From the NCBI RefSeq assembly GCF_000241465.1, contig NZ_JH584235.1, positions 1,317,792-1,381,791 on the forward strand: a DNA stretch of 64,000 nt, read 5' to 3'. The notes under the pieces were generated by a model. That model had not been told where the DNA came from, ran no database searches, and saw only the letters and a program-made list of their open reading frames with translations. A program made the position numbers and the translations under genes. Origin of the DNA: Sphingomonas echinoides ATCC 14820 (GTDB taxonomy: Bacteria > Pseudomonadota > Alphaproteobacteria > Sphingomonadales > Sphingomonadaceae). Below are positions 50,916 to 59,375 of this stretch, piece after piece (within the stretch, counting starts at the first letter, position 1; each line of letters starts with the position of its first letter).

Positions 50916-51815
50916 ATGGACGCTGTGACCAAGATTGCCATGGACGGTCTTTCGGGCGGGACGATTGCCGATTTTGCGGACTTCGCCAACTCGCACCCCG
51001 CCATTCCCGAACGCGCAACGAGCGAACGCCGCCGTTATCGCACGATCTGGATTTCCGACATCCACCTCGGCACGCGCGGCTGCAACGCCGATATGCTCAT
51101 CGATTTTCTCGACCATGTCGACAGCGAGCGGATGTATCTGGTTGGCGACATTATCGATGGCTGGCGGCTGAAGAAGCGGTTCTACTGGCCCGCCGCGCAT
51201 AACGATGTGGTGTGGCGGCTGCTGAAGCGCGCCAAGCGCGGCACCGAAGTGATCTACATTCCCGGCAACCATGACGAAGTGATGCGCCAGTTCACCGGGC
51301 TCGATTTCGGCGGCGTCGCGATCCGCCGCAAGGCGATCCATGAAACCGCCGACGGTCGCCGTTTGTTGGTGCTGCATGGCGACGAATTCGACGCAATCAC
51401 GCTGGCGCATCGCTGGCTGGCGCATGTCGGCGATGTGGCGTATGAATTCATGATGGCTCTCAACCGCTGGGTGAATGCGTATCGTCGCTTCTTCAACTTG
51501 CCGTATTGGTCGCTGTCCAAGCACGCCAAGGCCAAGGTGAAGAACGCCGTGCAGTTCATCTCCAACTTCGAAGAGATCGTCGCGCAGGCCGCCGGTTCGC
51601 GCGGCGTTGATGGCGTGGTCTGCGGCCACATTCACACTGCCGAATTCCGCGATATCAACGGAATTGAATATTATAACGACGGTGACTGGGTGGAGGGTTG
51701 CACCGCCCTGGTCGAACATTTCGACGGACGGATGGAGTTGCTCCACTGGGCCGACGAAATCGCCGCGCGGGCAAAAGCCCGGTCCGTGGCGAAGATCGAG
51801 ATGATGGCGGCCTGA
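50916..51815 (+). CDS. LpxH-like metallophosphoesterase
   Basis: A 299-residue calcineurin-like phosphoesterase with a di-metal site: ISDIHLG (about 48), LVGDIIDGW, PGNHDE, VLHGDEFD and CGHIHTAEF. These motifs and YWPAAHND match the UDP-2,3-diacylglucosamine diphosphatase LpxH2-type proteins, which in many alphaproteobacteria lie beside a glycosyltransferase, as here. Whether it is the true lipid A enzyme or a homologue acting on another nucleotide-sugar lipid is not shown; canonical LpxI or LpxH might lie elsewhere. The GTG of the glycosyltransferase follows five bases after its stop. Confidence 0.78.
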   Translation: MDAVTKIAMDGLSGGTIADFADFANSHPAIPERATSERRRYRTIWISDIHLGTRGCNADMLIDFLDHVDSERMYLVGDIIDGWRLKKRFYWPAAHNDVVWRLLKRAKRGTEVIYIPGNHDEVMRQFTGLDFGGVAIRRKAIHETADGRRLLVLHGDEFDAITLAHRWLAHVGDVAYEFMMALNRWVNAYRRFFNLPYWSLSKHAKAKVKNAVQFISNFEEIVAQAAGSRGVDGVVCGHIHTAEFRDINGIEYYNDGDWVEGCTALVEHFDGRMELLHWADEIAARAKARSVAKIEMMAA

Positions 51816-51820
51816 CCGGC

Positions 51821-52858
51821 GTGCGCATCGCGATCGCCACTGATGCGTGGAGCCCCCAGGTCAATGGAGTCGTGCGCACGCTGCAGGCCGTGCGCAGGGA
51901 ATTGGAACGCCAGGGGCATGAAGTCCTGATCGTCTCGCCCGATCTGTTTTATTCACTGCCCTGCCCGACCTATCCCGAGATTCGCCTGGCCTTTGCCAGC
52001 ACCGCCACGGTCGGCAAGATGCTGGCCGACTTTGCACCCAATGCAATCCATCTGGCGACCGAGGGGCCGGTGTGTCTGGCGGCGCGGCGCTGGTGCCTGA
52101 CGCGCGGCTTTCCCTTCACCACCGCCTATCACACGCAATTCCCCGATTACGTTTCGGCGCGCACCGGCGTGAACCCGGAATGGGTGTGGCGCTATATTCG
52201 CTGGTTCCATTGGCCCGCCCAATCGATCCTCGCCTCGACCCCGTCGATCGCGGCGACGCTGAAGTCGCACGACCTCACCAAGATTCGGCATTGGGGGCGC
52301 GGCGTCGATCTGTCGATCTTCGGGCCGCACCTGGCCCCCTTACCCGCGATCAAGGCGCTGAAGGATGCGGGCAAGGGACCGATCCAGCTTTATGTCGGTC
52401 GCGTCGCGATCGAGAAGAATATTGAGGCGTTTTTGACCTCGAGCCATCCCGGCACCAAGGTGGTGGTGGGCGACGGCCCGGCGCGCGCCGCGCTGACCGC
52501 CCGCTTCCCCGACGCGCATTTCCTGGGGCCGTTGTTCGGCGGCGATCTGGCCGCCGCTTATGCGTCGGCCGACGTCTTCGTCTTCCCCAGCCGCACCGAC
52601 ACGTTCGGGCTGGTAATGATTGAGGCGCTGGCGTGCGGCACGCCCGTCGCCGCATTCCCGGTGACGGGGCCGGTCGATGTGCTCAACCCTGCCGTCGGCG
52701 TCATGGACGAAAATCTCTATACCGCGATCGCCACCGCGCTGACGCTCGATCGCACTGCCTGTGCAGCCTATGGCCAGACCTTTACCTGGGAAGCGAGCGC
52801 CCGGCAGTTTCTCGGGGCCTTGGTGCCGGTCGATCATCCCGAGGCGATTGCAGCTTAA
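51821..52858 (+). CDS. GT4 glycosyltransferase
   Basis: A 345-residue GT-B enzyme with the mannosyltransferase-type start RIAIATDAWSPQVNGVVRTL, donor-site blocks LYVGRVAIEKNIEAFL and VVVGDGPARAAL, and the E-x7-E motif in SRTDTFGLVMIEALACGTPV. The start is a GTG five bases after the phosphoesterase stop, so they are coupled. Related enzymes glycosylate membrane lipids (glucuronosyl- or mannosyl-diacylglycerol); the actual acceptor is unknown. With the LpxH-like partner a role in envelope lipid modification is a reasonable inference. Confidence 0.87.
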   Translation: MRIAIATDAWSPQVNGVVRTLQAVRRELERQGHEVLIVSPDLFYSLPCPTYPEIRLAFASTATVGKMLADFAPNAIHLATEGPVCLAARRWCLTRGFPFTTAYHTQFPDYVSARTGVNPEWVWRYIRWFHWPAQSILASTPSIAATLKSHDLTKIRHWGRGVDLSIFGPHLAPLPAIKALKDAGKGPIQLYVGRVAIEKNIEAFLTSSHPGTKVVVGDGPARAALTARFPDAHFLGPLFGGDLAAAYASADVFVFPSRTDTFGLVMIEALACGTPVAAFPVTGPVDVLNPAVGVMDENLYTAIATALTLDRTACAAYGQTFTWEASARQFLGALVPVDHPEAIAA

Positions 52859-52920
52859 GGAGGAAAGCGACACGCTTGCCCTCCCCTCACAACCGCTCTA
52901 CACTGGCGGGCAGAATAAGT

Positions 52921-52954
52921 GGCCGCTCCGAAAGGGGCGGCCCTTTCCGTTTTT
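52921..52954 (+). terminator. Intrinsic terminator in front of trcR
   Basis: GGCCGCTCC pairs with GGGGCGGCC (one wobble) around GAAA, and five T residues follow seven bases later (52950-52954), only one or two bases before the AAGGAG ribosome-binding site of trcR. It ends the glycosyltransferase transcript or attenuates trcR read-through. Confidence 0.75.
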
Positions 52955-52966
52955 AAGGAGTTCCCC

Positions 52967-53647
52967 GTGGCCCAGCCGCTCATGCCGCACGCGACCGCGT
53001 CCTGGCTCGTCGACAATACATCGCTCAGCTTTGAGCAAATCGCCGAATTTTGCGGCCTGCATATCCTGGAAATCCAGGCGATCGCCGATGATACCGCCGC
53101 GACCAAGCTGACCGGGCGCGACCCGATCCGCGCGCACGAACTGACCCAGGTCGAAATCGACAAGGGGCAAGCGAACCCCGATTATCGCCTGCAGATCTTG
53201 AAGGGGCCCGAGCAGGTCCGCCGCACCAAGGGGCCGCGCTACACGCCGGTGTCGAAGCGCTCGGACAAGCCCGACGGCATTGCCTGGGTGATCCGCAACC
53301 ACCCCGAAATCAGCGACGGCGCGATCAGCAATCTGATCGGCACGACGCGCACCACCATCGCCGCGATCCGCGACCGCAGCCACTGGAACATCGCCAATAT
53401 CACGCCGAAGGACCCGGTGACGCTCGGCCTGACGACCCAGCGCGAGCTCGACGCGGCTGTGTCCAAGGCGGCCAAGGCGGCAGGGCTCGAAGCTCCGGTC
53501 GATACCCGGCTGGAAGGCGACCGCGAGGCCCTGATCACCGAGCTGCGCGCGCAGCGCGACCAGCTTTCGCGCGACGCCGAAGCGGCTGAGCATGGCGAAA
53601 CCGCCAAGCCCGCCGAGCCCACTGCCGAGACGCTGTTCAAGCGCTGA
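52967..53647 (+). CDS. trcR: Cell-cycle transcriptional regulator TrcR (DUF1013)
   Basis: A 226-residue protein of the DUF1013/TrcR family, a conserved alphaproteobacterial regulator described in Caulobacter as binding RNA polymerase promoters for cell-cycle control (from memory). It begins MPHATASWLVDNTSLSFEQIAEFCGLHILEI in blocks, a helix-turn-helix-like segment, followed by DGIAWVIRNHPEISDGAISNLIGTT, a second one, and an Ala/Glu-rich C-terminus. GTG at 52967 has AAGGAG at good distance. A terminator-like hairpin lies directly before it. Confidence 0.88.
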   Translation: MAQPLMPHATASWLVDNTSLSFEQIAEFCGLHILEIQAIADDTAATKLTGRDPIRAHELTQVEIDKGQANPDYRLQILKGPEQVRRTKGPRYTPVSKRSDKPDGIAWVIRNHPEISDGAISNLIGTTRTTIAAIRDRSHWNIANITPKDPVTLGLTTQRELDAAVSKAAKAAGLEAPVDTRLEGDREALITELRAQRDQLSRDAEAAEHGETAKPAEPTAETLFKR

Positions 53648-53662
53648 ACAAGGACTGACGCC

Positions 53663-53769
53663 CTCCCCTCCCTGACAAGGGAGGGGTTGGGGGTGGGTTG
53701 GTATGAGGCGGGTGCCGCGTTCGACAACGAACCGACCCACCCCCAGCCCCTCCCTTCCAGGGAGGGGAG
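53663..53769. repeat. Composite palindromic element upstream of tgt
   Basis: A 107-base element with two local hairpins (CCCCTCCCT / AGGGAGGGG twice) at its ends. The purine-rich left part (AGGGAGGGGTTGGGGGTGGG) is also complementary to the right part (CCGACCCACCCCCAGCCCCT), so the whole can fold into one long arm. Its right end is six bases from the tgt start. A closely similar element follows at 55.1 kb. Confidence 0.85.
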
Positions 53770-53775
53770 CACGAC

Positions 53776-54924
53776 ATGACTGACCGACCCCGTTTCGCCT
53801 TCACCATCCACGCCACCGACGGCAAAGCCCGCACCGGTGAAATCGCGATGCGCCGGGGCACGATCCGCACCCCCGCCTTCATGCCGGTCGGCACCGCCGC
53901 CACCGTGAAGGGCGTAAAGCCCGCCGACGTGCGCGCGGCGGGTGCCGAAATCATCCTTGGCAACACCTATCATCTGATGCTCCGCCCCGGTGCCGAACGC
54001 GTCGCGCGGCTCGGTGGGCTGCACGGCTTCATGGGCTGGGATCGCCCGATCCTCACCGACAGCGGCGGCTATCAGGTGATGAGCCTCAGCGACCTGACCA
54101 AGCGCGACGAGAATGGCGTGACCTTCAAGTCGCATCTGGATGGCACGCGCCACACGCTCAGCCCCGAACGCTCGATCGAAATCCAGCGCCTGCTCGGCTC
54201 GGACATCGTGATGGCATTTGACGAACTGGTGCCGACCACCTCGCCCCCTGAAGTGCAATCCGCCGCGATGGCACGATCGATGCGCTGGGCCAAGCGCAGC
54301 CGCGACGCGTTCGACAGCGGCGGCGCCCATGCCGAAAACGCCGCAATCTTCGGCATCCAGCAGGGCGCGCTCGACCAGACGCTGCGCGGCGACAGCGCCG
54401 CCGCGCTGATCGACATCGGCTTTGATGGCTATGCCGTCGGTGGCCTTGCCGTCGGCGAAGGCCAGGAGGCGATGTTCGGCTGCCTCGATTTCGCGCCCGG
54501 CCAATTGCCCGTCGACAAGCCGCGCTATCTGATGGGCGTGGGCAAGCCGACGGACATTGTCGGCGCGGTCGAACGCGGGATCGACATGTTCGATTGCGTG
54601 CTGCCGACGCGCTCGGGCCGCACCGGCCAGGCCTTTACGCGCAGCGGCCCGCTCAACATCCGCAACGCCAAGTTCGCCGAAGACACTGGCCCGCTCGACC
54701 CGACCTGCGCCTGCCCGGTCTGCACGACCTGGAGCCGCGCCTATCTGCATCATCTGGTGCGATCGGGTGAGATGCTCGGCGCGATGTTGATGACAGAGCA
54801 CAACCTTTGGTTCTATCAAGCGCTGATGGCCGATCTGCGCCGAGCGATTGCCGAAGGACGGCTCAAATCCTTCGCCGATACGTTCCGACACGAGTATCGA
54901 AGCCAAAGCGAGAGGGACCAATGA
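53776..54924 (+). CDS. tgt: Queuine tRNA-ribosyltransferase
   Basis: TGT exchanges guanine-34 for preQ1 in tRNAs with GUN anticodons. The 382-residue barrel enzyme has the substrate-binding [25 protein letters not shown], the nucleophile region [16 protein letters not shown] and the zinc site CACPVCTTW with the later HHLVRSGE histidine. It is flanked by two composite palindromes and followed by a small membrane gene overlapping its stop. queA at 37.5 kb acts later in the same pathway. Confidence 0.96.
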   Translation: MTDRPRFAFTIHATDGKARTGEIAMRRGTIRTPAFMPVGTAATVKGVKPADVRAAGAEIILGNTYHLMLRPGAERVARLGGLHGFMGWDRPILTDSGGYQVMSLSDLTKRDENGVTFKSHLDGTRHTLSPERSIEIQRLLGSDIVMAFDELVPTTSPPEVQSAAMARSMRWAKRSRDAFDSGGAHAENAAIFGIQQGALDQTLRGDSAAALIDIGFDGYAVGGLAVGEGQEAMFGCLDFAPGQLPVDKPRYLMGVGKPTDIVGAVERGIDMFDCVLPTRSGRTGQAFTRSGPLNIRNAKFAEDTGPLDPTCACPVCTTWSRAYLHHLVRSGEMLGAMLMTEHNLWFYQALMADLRRAIAEGRLKSFADTFRHEYRSQSERDQ

Positions 54925-55103
54925 GCGAAATCAACGAAATCGAAGCCGCCGCCCGCGACCATAAGCGCGTGCGCGATGCGGCCGAAGCCAAGTCTGAAAA
55001 AGGCGGCAATTGGCCCCTGACCCCGATCGCGATCGGCGTTGGTGTGGGATCGGCGGCATTGGCGGCGGTGCTGCTCTACGTGAACCGGCCCAAGAAGAAC
55101 TAG
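54921..55103 (+). CDS. Small single-helix membrane protein overlapping tgt
   Basis: A 60-residue protein whose ATG overlaps the tgt stop (ATGA). A charged N-terminus ([22 protein letters not shown]) is followed by one membrane helix ([19 protein letters not shown]) and a basic end (NRPKKN), giving an N-in, C-out or tail-like topology. AGAGGGAC lies upstream as a ribosome-binding site. Unknown function; translational coupling to tgt is evident. Confidence 0.75.
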   Translation: MSEINEIEAAARDHKRVRDAAEAKSEKGGNWPLTPIAIGVGVGSAALAAVLLYVNRPKKN

Positions 55104-55125
55104 CGCACTCCTCTGCCACCGGTGT

Positions 55126-55232
55126 CTCCCCTCCCTGGAAGGGAGGGGCCGGGGGTGGGTTGCTCTCGATAGAGAACAACCTCACCCAACAGGCCGACCC
55201 ACCCCCTAACCCCTCCCTTCCAGGGAGGGGAG
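55126..55232. repeat. Second copy of the composite palindromic element
   Basis: A 107-base element with the same parts in the same order as the copy upstream of tgt: CTCCCCTCCCT-GGA-AGGGAGGGG at the left, a GGGGGTGGGTTG arm, a 30-base centre that differs, then CCGACCCACCCCCTAACCCCT and AGGGAGGGGAG at the right. The two copies bracket tgt and the small gene behind it. Confidence 0.85.
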
Positions 55233-55321
55233 CTAAAGCGGCAGTGTCCCACCCGATTGACACGCCCCCCGCCTCCGCGACACAAGAGCGCGTGCGCTTC
55301 CCTCCATCCGGAGCTTTCCCC

Positions 55322-58156
55322 ATGCTGTCTCGTGCCGCCCTCTTACTGGGTGCCGCCCTGCTGCCGCTGACATCCGTCGCCGCCAAGCCTACGCCCCCCG
55401 CATCCGCCCCCGCGATCAAGCCGATCGCCTTTACCGAACGCACGCTCGCCAATGGCCTGCGCGTCTATGCCATCCGCGATACCTCGACGCCCAATGTCTC
55501 GGTGCAAGTCTGGTACGATGTCGGCTCGAAGGATGATCCGGCCGGCCGCTCGGGCTTTGCGCACATGTTCGAACATCTCATGTTCAAGGCGACGCGCAAT
55601 CTGGTGTCGGAACAGATGGACCGACTGACCGAGGATGTCGGCGGCAACAACAACGCCTCGACCAATGACGATTACACCGAATATCACGAGACGATCCCGG
55701 CCAACCACCTGCAGCGCCTGCTGTTCGCCGAGGCCGACCGCATGGCCGCGCTCGTCGTCGAGCCGAAGAGCTTCGCCTCCGAACGCGACGTGGTGAAGGA
55801 GGAGTTGCGTCAGAACACCAATGCGCGGCCTTACGGCAAGCTGTTCTCGCTCTATTTTCCGGCGATTTCGTACACCCGCCACCCTTATGCGCGCGGCACG
55901 ATCGGCAGCCTCGACAACCTCCAGAGCGCGCAGATTGATGACGTGCGCGCGTTCCATGCGACCTATTATCGGCCCGACAATGCCGTATTGGTGGTCTCGG
56001 GCAATTTCGATCCCCAGCAGCTCGACGCCTGGGTCGACCAGTATTTCGCCGGGATCAAGCGCCCGACCACCCCGATCCCGCGTGTGACCGTGACCGAGCC
56101 CGAGCGCACCACGGCCACGCATTATGTCGTGCGGGAGGCCAATACCCCACTGCCCGCCGTAATGATCAGCTACCCGATCCCCGCCGACAACGATCCCGAC
56201 AATGCCGCGCTGACGGTGCTCAACGCGGTCCTGTCGCAAGGTGAAAGCTCGCGGCTGTACGAGACTTTGGTCTATCGCGACCAGCTCGCGCAGAGCGCAG
56301 AAAGCGTGCTCGATTCCAAGCAGGGTCCGGGCAATCTCGCGGTGTTCGCGATCCTGGCCGGAGGCAAGCAAGCGAGCGATGGCGAAACGGCATTGCGCCG
56401 CGAAGTCGCCCGCTTGCGCGACACGCCGGTCAGCGCGGCTGAGCTGGCCGAGGCCAAGAACGAGATCCTGACCGCCGCGCTTGAATCGCGCGAGACCGCC
56501 GAGGGCAAGGGACGCACGATCGCCTCCTCGGTCATCATCGATCGCGACCCGCACGCCGCCGATCGCCAACTCGCCGCGATCAGCCAGGTGACCGCTGCCG
56601 ACATCCAGCGCGTTGCCGCCAAATATCTGCGCGACGAGCGCTCGGCGACGATCCAGTATCTGCCCGAGGACAAGACCATCGCAGCGCCGCAGAACGACCG
56701 GATCGAAGTGGCTGACAGCGTCGTGGTCAAACCGCTGGTCGTGCCCGGCACGGTCGCGGTCGTAACACCCGCGAGCGCGGCCGAGCGGATCGCCCCGCCC
56801 CCCGCAGGCCCCGCCATCCCGGCGAGCGCGCCCGCCCCGCAGGAGTTCAAGCTCGCCAACGGGCTGCGCGTCGTGCTGGTCGAGAAGCACGACCTGCCGC
56901 TGCTAAGCGCCGTGCTGATCGCACAAGGCGGCGGTGCGCTGGACCCCGCCGACCGGGCGGGATTAGGCAGCCTCACCGCTGACCTGTTGACCAAGGGCAC
57001 CAAGACGCGCTCGGCCACCGAGATCGCGCGGCAAATCGAATCGCTCGGCGGGTCGATTTCGAGCGATGCGAGCTTCGACGGATCGAGCGTGACCGTAACC
57101 GTGAAATCCGATCAGGCCGTCCCCGCGCTCGCCATTCTGGCCGATGTTACACGCAATCCGGTGTTCGCATCCGAGGAAATCGAACGGGCACGGGCGCAGG
57201 CGATTGACGGTGTGCAGGTCGCGATCAAAAATCCGAGCCAGCTGGCCGGACTCGTCGCCGCGCGCGCGGCGCTTGGCGATACCGAATATGGCCATCCACT
57301 GTCGGGCACGCCAAGCTCGCTCAAGGCGATCAGCCAGGCCGACATCCGCCGCGCCTATGCTGCGGCCTGGACGCCGGGGCAAAGCACGCTGGTGCTGGTC
57401 GGGGACGTAACCCCGGCGCAGGCGAAGACCCTGGCGGAGAGCAATTTCGCCAATTGGACCGCGCCCGCCGCGCAGCCCAAAGCGGCCGCGCCGGTCGCCA
57501 CCTATCCCAAGCCGCGCGTGATTGTCGTCGATATGCCGGGTTCGGGCCAGGCAGGCGTCGTGGTCGCCCGCCCCGGCATCGCGCGCAGCGATGCGGCGTA
57601 TTACCCGGCGGCGGTCGCCAATACGGTGCTCGGCGGCGGGTTCTCGTCACGGCTCAACCAGGAAATCCGCATCAAGCGCGGGCTCGCTTATGGCGCGGGC
57701 AGCAGCTTGCAAGTCGGCCGCGCCCCCGGCGCGATTACCGCGCGCACCTCGACCAAGAACCCCAGCGCGCCAGAGACGGTGTCGATCATTCTGGCCGAAA
57801 TGAAGCGGCTGGGTGCCGAACCCGTCACCGCTGCCGAACTCGAAACCCGCAAGGCGGTGCTCGTCGGCAATTTCGGGCGCGCGACCGAGACCACCGGCGG
57901 GATTGCCGGGACGATCGGCAGCTATACCGTGCAGGGCGTGCCGCTGAGCGAGCTGGGACACTATACCCAGCGCGTCGCGGCGGTCGATCCGGCAGCGGTG
58001 CAGGCCGCAGCGGCAAAGCTGCTCGACCCGAGCGTGGCGAGCGTCGTCGTGGTGGGCGATGCCAAGCTGTTCCTGCCCGAATTGCGCAAGACCTATCCCG
58101 ACGCCGAAGTGATCCAGGCGGATGCGCTGAAGCTCGACAGCGCTTCGCTCAAATAA
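55322..58156 (+). CDS. M16 family zinc metalloprotease, fused double domain
   Basis: A 944-residue exported protease with a signal peptide (RAALLLGAALLPLTSVAA) and two tandem M16 halves. The first (about 35-470) has the inverted zinc motif HMFEHLMFK and the downstream Glu in ERDVVKEELRQ; ANGLRVYAIRD is its first strand. The second half (about 500-930) begins FKLANGLRVVLVEKHDLP but reads GLGSLTADLLTKG where the metal motif would be, so it is catalytically inactive and closes the chamber. Fusion of an active and an inactive half is known for this family. Likely acts on peptides in the periplasm. Confidence 0.92.
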   Translation: MLSRAALLLGAALLPLTSVAAKPTPPASAPAIKPIAFTERTLANGLRVYAIRDTSTPNVSVQVWYDVGSKDDPAGRSGFAHMFEHLMFKATRNLVSEQMDRLTEDVGGNNNASTNDDYTEYHETIPANHLQRLLFAEADRMAALVVEPKSFASERDVVKEELRQNTNARPYGKLFSLYFPAISYTRHPYARGTIGSLDNLQSAQIDDVRAFHATYYRPDNAVLVVSGNFDPQQLDAWVDQYFAGIKRPTTPIPRVTVTEPERTTATHYVVREANTPLPAVMISYPIPADNDPDNAALTVLNAVLSQGESSRLYETLVYRDQLAQSAESVLDSKQGPGNLAVFAILAGGKQASDGETALRREVARLRDTPVSAAELAEAKNEILTAALESRETAEGKGRTIASSVIIDRDPHAADRQLAAISQVTAADIQRVAAKYLRDERSATIQYLPEDKTIAAPQNDRIEVADSVVVKPLVVPGTVAVVTPASAAERIAPPPAGPAIPASAPAPQEFKLANGLRVVLVEKHDLPLLSAVLIAQGGGALDPADRAGLGSLTADLLTKGTKTRSATEIARQIESLGGSISSDASFDGSSVTVTVKSDQAVPALAILADVTRNPVFASEEIERARAQAIDGVQVAIKNPSQLAGLVAARAALGDTEYGHPLSGTPSSLKAISQADIRRAYAAAWTPGQSTLVLVGDVTPAQAKTLAESNFANWTAPAAQPKAAAPVATYPKPRVIVVDMPGSGQAGVVVARPGIARSDAAYYPAAVANTVLGGGFSSRLNQEIRIKRGLAYGAGSSLQVGRAPGAITARTSTKNPSAPETVSIILAEMKRLGAEPVTAAELETRKAVLVGNFGRATETTGGIAGTIGSYTVQGVPLSELGHYTQRVAAVDPAAVQAAAAKLLDPSVASVVVVGDAKLFLPELRKTYPDAEVIQADALKLDSASLK

Positions 58157-58163
58157 GGCCGAC

Positions 58164-58203
58164 GCGGCGAAACCCTTGCATTAACCAACAAGTGTTTCGC
58201 CGC
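58164..58203. terminator. Long hairpin after the M16 protease
   Basis: GCGGCGAAACCCTTG and CAAGTGTTTCGCCGC form a 15-bp stem with a single mismatch and a ten-base loop, seven bases after the protease stop. There is no T run, so Rho-independent termination is uncertain; the stem would protect the message end. Confidence 0.65.
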
Positions 58204-58220
58204 GGGACGCCGTAAAATCG

Positions 58221-59273
58221 GTGGCATCGCGGAGCCGCGAGATCGGATATGGGCCACGCGTGCGCGTGTGGACGATCCTCGGTTGGTTGCAGACTCGGCG
58301 GCTGAGCAAGCTCGGTCTTGTCGGCCTGTGCGCGCTGTTGCTGGCAGGCGTGTCGGCGCATGCCGCTTTGCGCGCGATCGTCGATCAGCACGCCAAGGCC
58401 GCCCGCAACGCCGCGCCGCCGACCGGATATGAAGCCGAGGACCATTTCCCCGGTGCCGCCTATTTCTACACCGCTGACGAAGCGCCCATCCCGGCGCGCG
58501 GTGCGACGGGCACGATCGCGCTGCCCGATCTGCCCTTACCGCCAGGGGCAGCCACACTGACCCCCGATGGCTCCATCCATCCCGCAGCCCCCTTCTCGCT
58601 CGCACATGCCAACGCGACCGATCGCGGGCGGGCGCTGCAATGCCTGACCACCGCCATCTATTATGAAGCCGCGACCGAGCCCGATGCCGGGCAGCAAGCG
58701 GTCGCGCAGGTGATCCTCAACCGCGTCCGCCATCCCGCCTTTCCGGCGACGGTGTGCGGGGTGGTGTTCCAGGGGTCGGATCATGCCGGATGCCAGTTCA
58801 GCTTCGCCTGTGACGGGTCGCTGCAACGCGGCACACCCGGCAAGGCGGCATGGCTGCGCGCGCTGAACGTCGCCGCCGCTGCGCTGAACGGCCATGTCAT
58901 GGCGCAGGTCGGGATGGCGACGCATTACCACACCTATGCCGTCACCCCGGCGTGGAACCGCAGCCTGGTGATGACGGCGGCGATCGGTGCGCATTTCTTC
59001 CACCGCTGGCAAGGCTGGTGGGGCACGCCCGCCGCCTTCCGCCAAAGCTATGCCGGGGGCGAACCGGTGCCGGGGCCGCTGGCGCGGATCACCCCGACGC
59101 CCGTCATCGCCGCTGCGCCTCCGCCAGCCGCCCCGAAGACGGCGAGCGCCGCGATCCAGCCCGCCTATGCGCAAGCGAGCCTGCCGGTCGCGCCGCGCCC
59201 TGCCGCCGATACGCTGCCCGGCGACTCGCAGATCCTCGACCGGTGGAAGGATTCGGGCAAGCCGCTGCGCTAG
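58221..59273 (+). CDS. Cell-wall hydrolase, SleB-like
   Basis: A 350-residue envelope protein with a membrane anchor or signal (LGLVGLCALLLAGVSAHAAL) and a SleB-type hydrolase domain (about 130-275): LTTAIYYEAATEPDAGQQAVAQVILNRVRHPAFP in two parts contains the catalytic Glu, followed by ACQFSF-like GCQFSFACDG and THYHTYAVTPAW. This fold cleaves peptidoglycan glycan chains. The C-terminal 80 residues are Ala/Pro-rich. Start uncertain: GTG at 58221 or GTG at 58260; neither has a strong ribosome-binding site. Confidence 0.8.
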   Translation: MASRSREIGYGPRVRVWTILGWLQTRRLSKLGLVGLCALLLAGVSAHAALRAIVDQHAKAARNAAPPTGYEAEDHFPGAAYFYTADEAPIPARGATGTIALPDLPLPPGAATLTPDGSIHPAAPFSLAHANATDRGRALQCLTTAIYYEAATEPDAGQQAVAQVILNRVRHPAFPATVCGVVFQGSDHAGCQFSFACDGSLQRGTPGKAAWLRALNVAAAALNGHVMAQVGMATHYHTYAVTPAWNRSLVMTAAIGAHFFHRWQGWWGTPAAFRQSYAGGEPVPGPLARITPTPVIAAAPPPAAPKTASAAIQPAYAQASLPVAPRPAADTLPGDSQILDRWKDSGKPLR

Positions 59274-59278
59274 CTCGG

Positions 59279-59353
59279 CGTCACCCCGGCCTTGTGCCGG
59301 GGTCTACCATGGTCTTCCTCCAGCACCTGCAGGATTTGCCGCCCGGGGTGACG
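59279..59353. repeat. GTCACCCCGG-type inverted repeat element
   Basis: CGTCACCCCGG and CCGGGGTGACG form perfect 11-bp outer arms 75 bases apart, and CCCCGGCC-TTG-TGCCGGGG folds as an inner hairpin. It lies between convergent stops (cell-wall hydrolase and S9 peptidase). Such elements are known as dispersed repeats in sphingomonads and relatives, from memory. Confidence 0.75.
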
Positions 59354-59375
59354 AAATGGGCGCGGTCTCTTCGCC

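Noticed and set aside
55343..56890. 515-codon minus-strand frame within the M16 protease gene
   Set aside because: Antisense shadow with no motif; the protease is intact on the plus strand.
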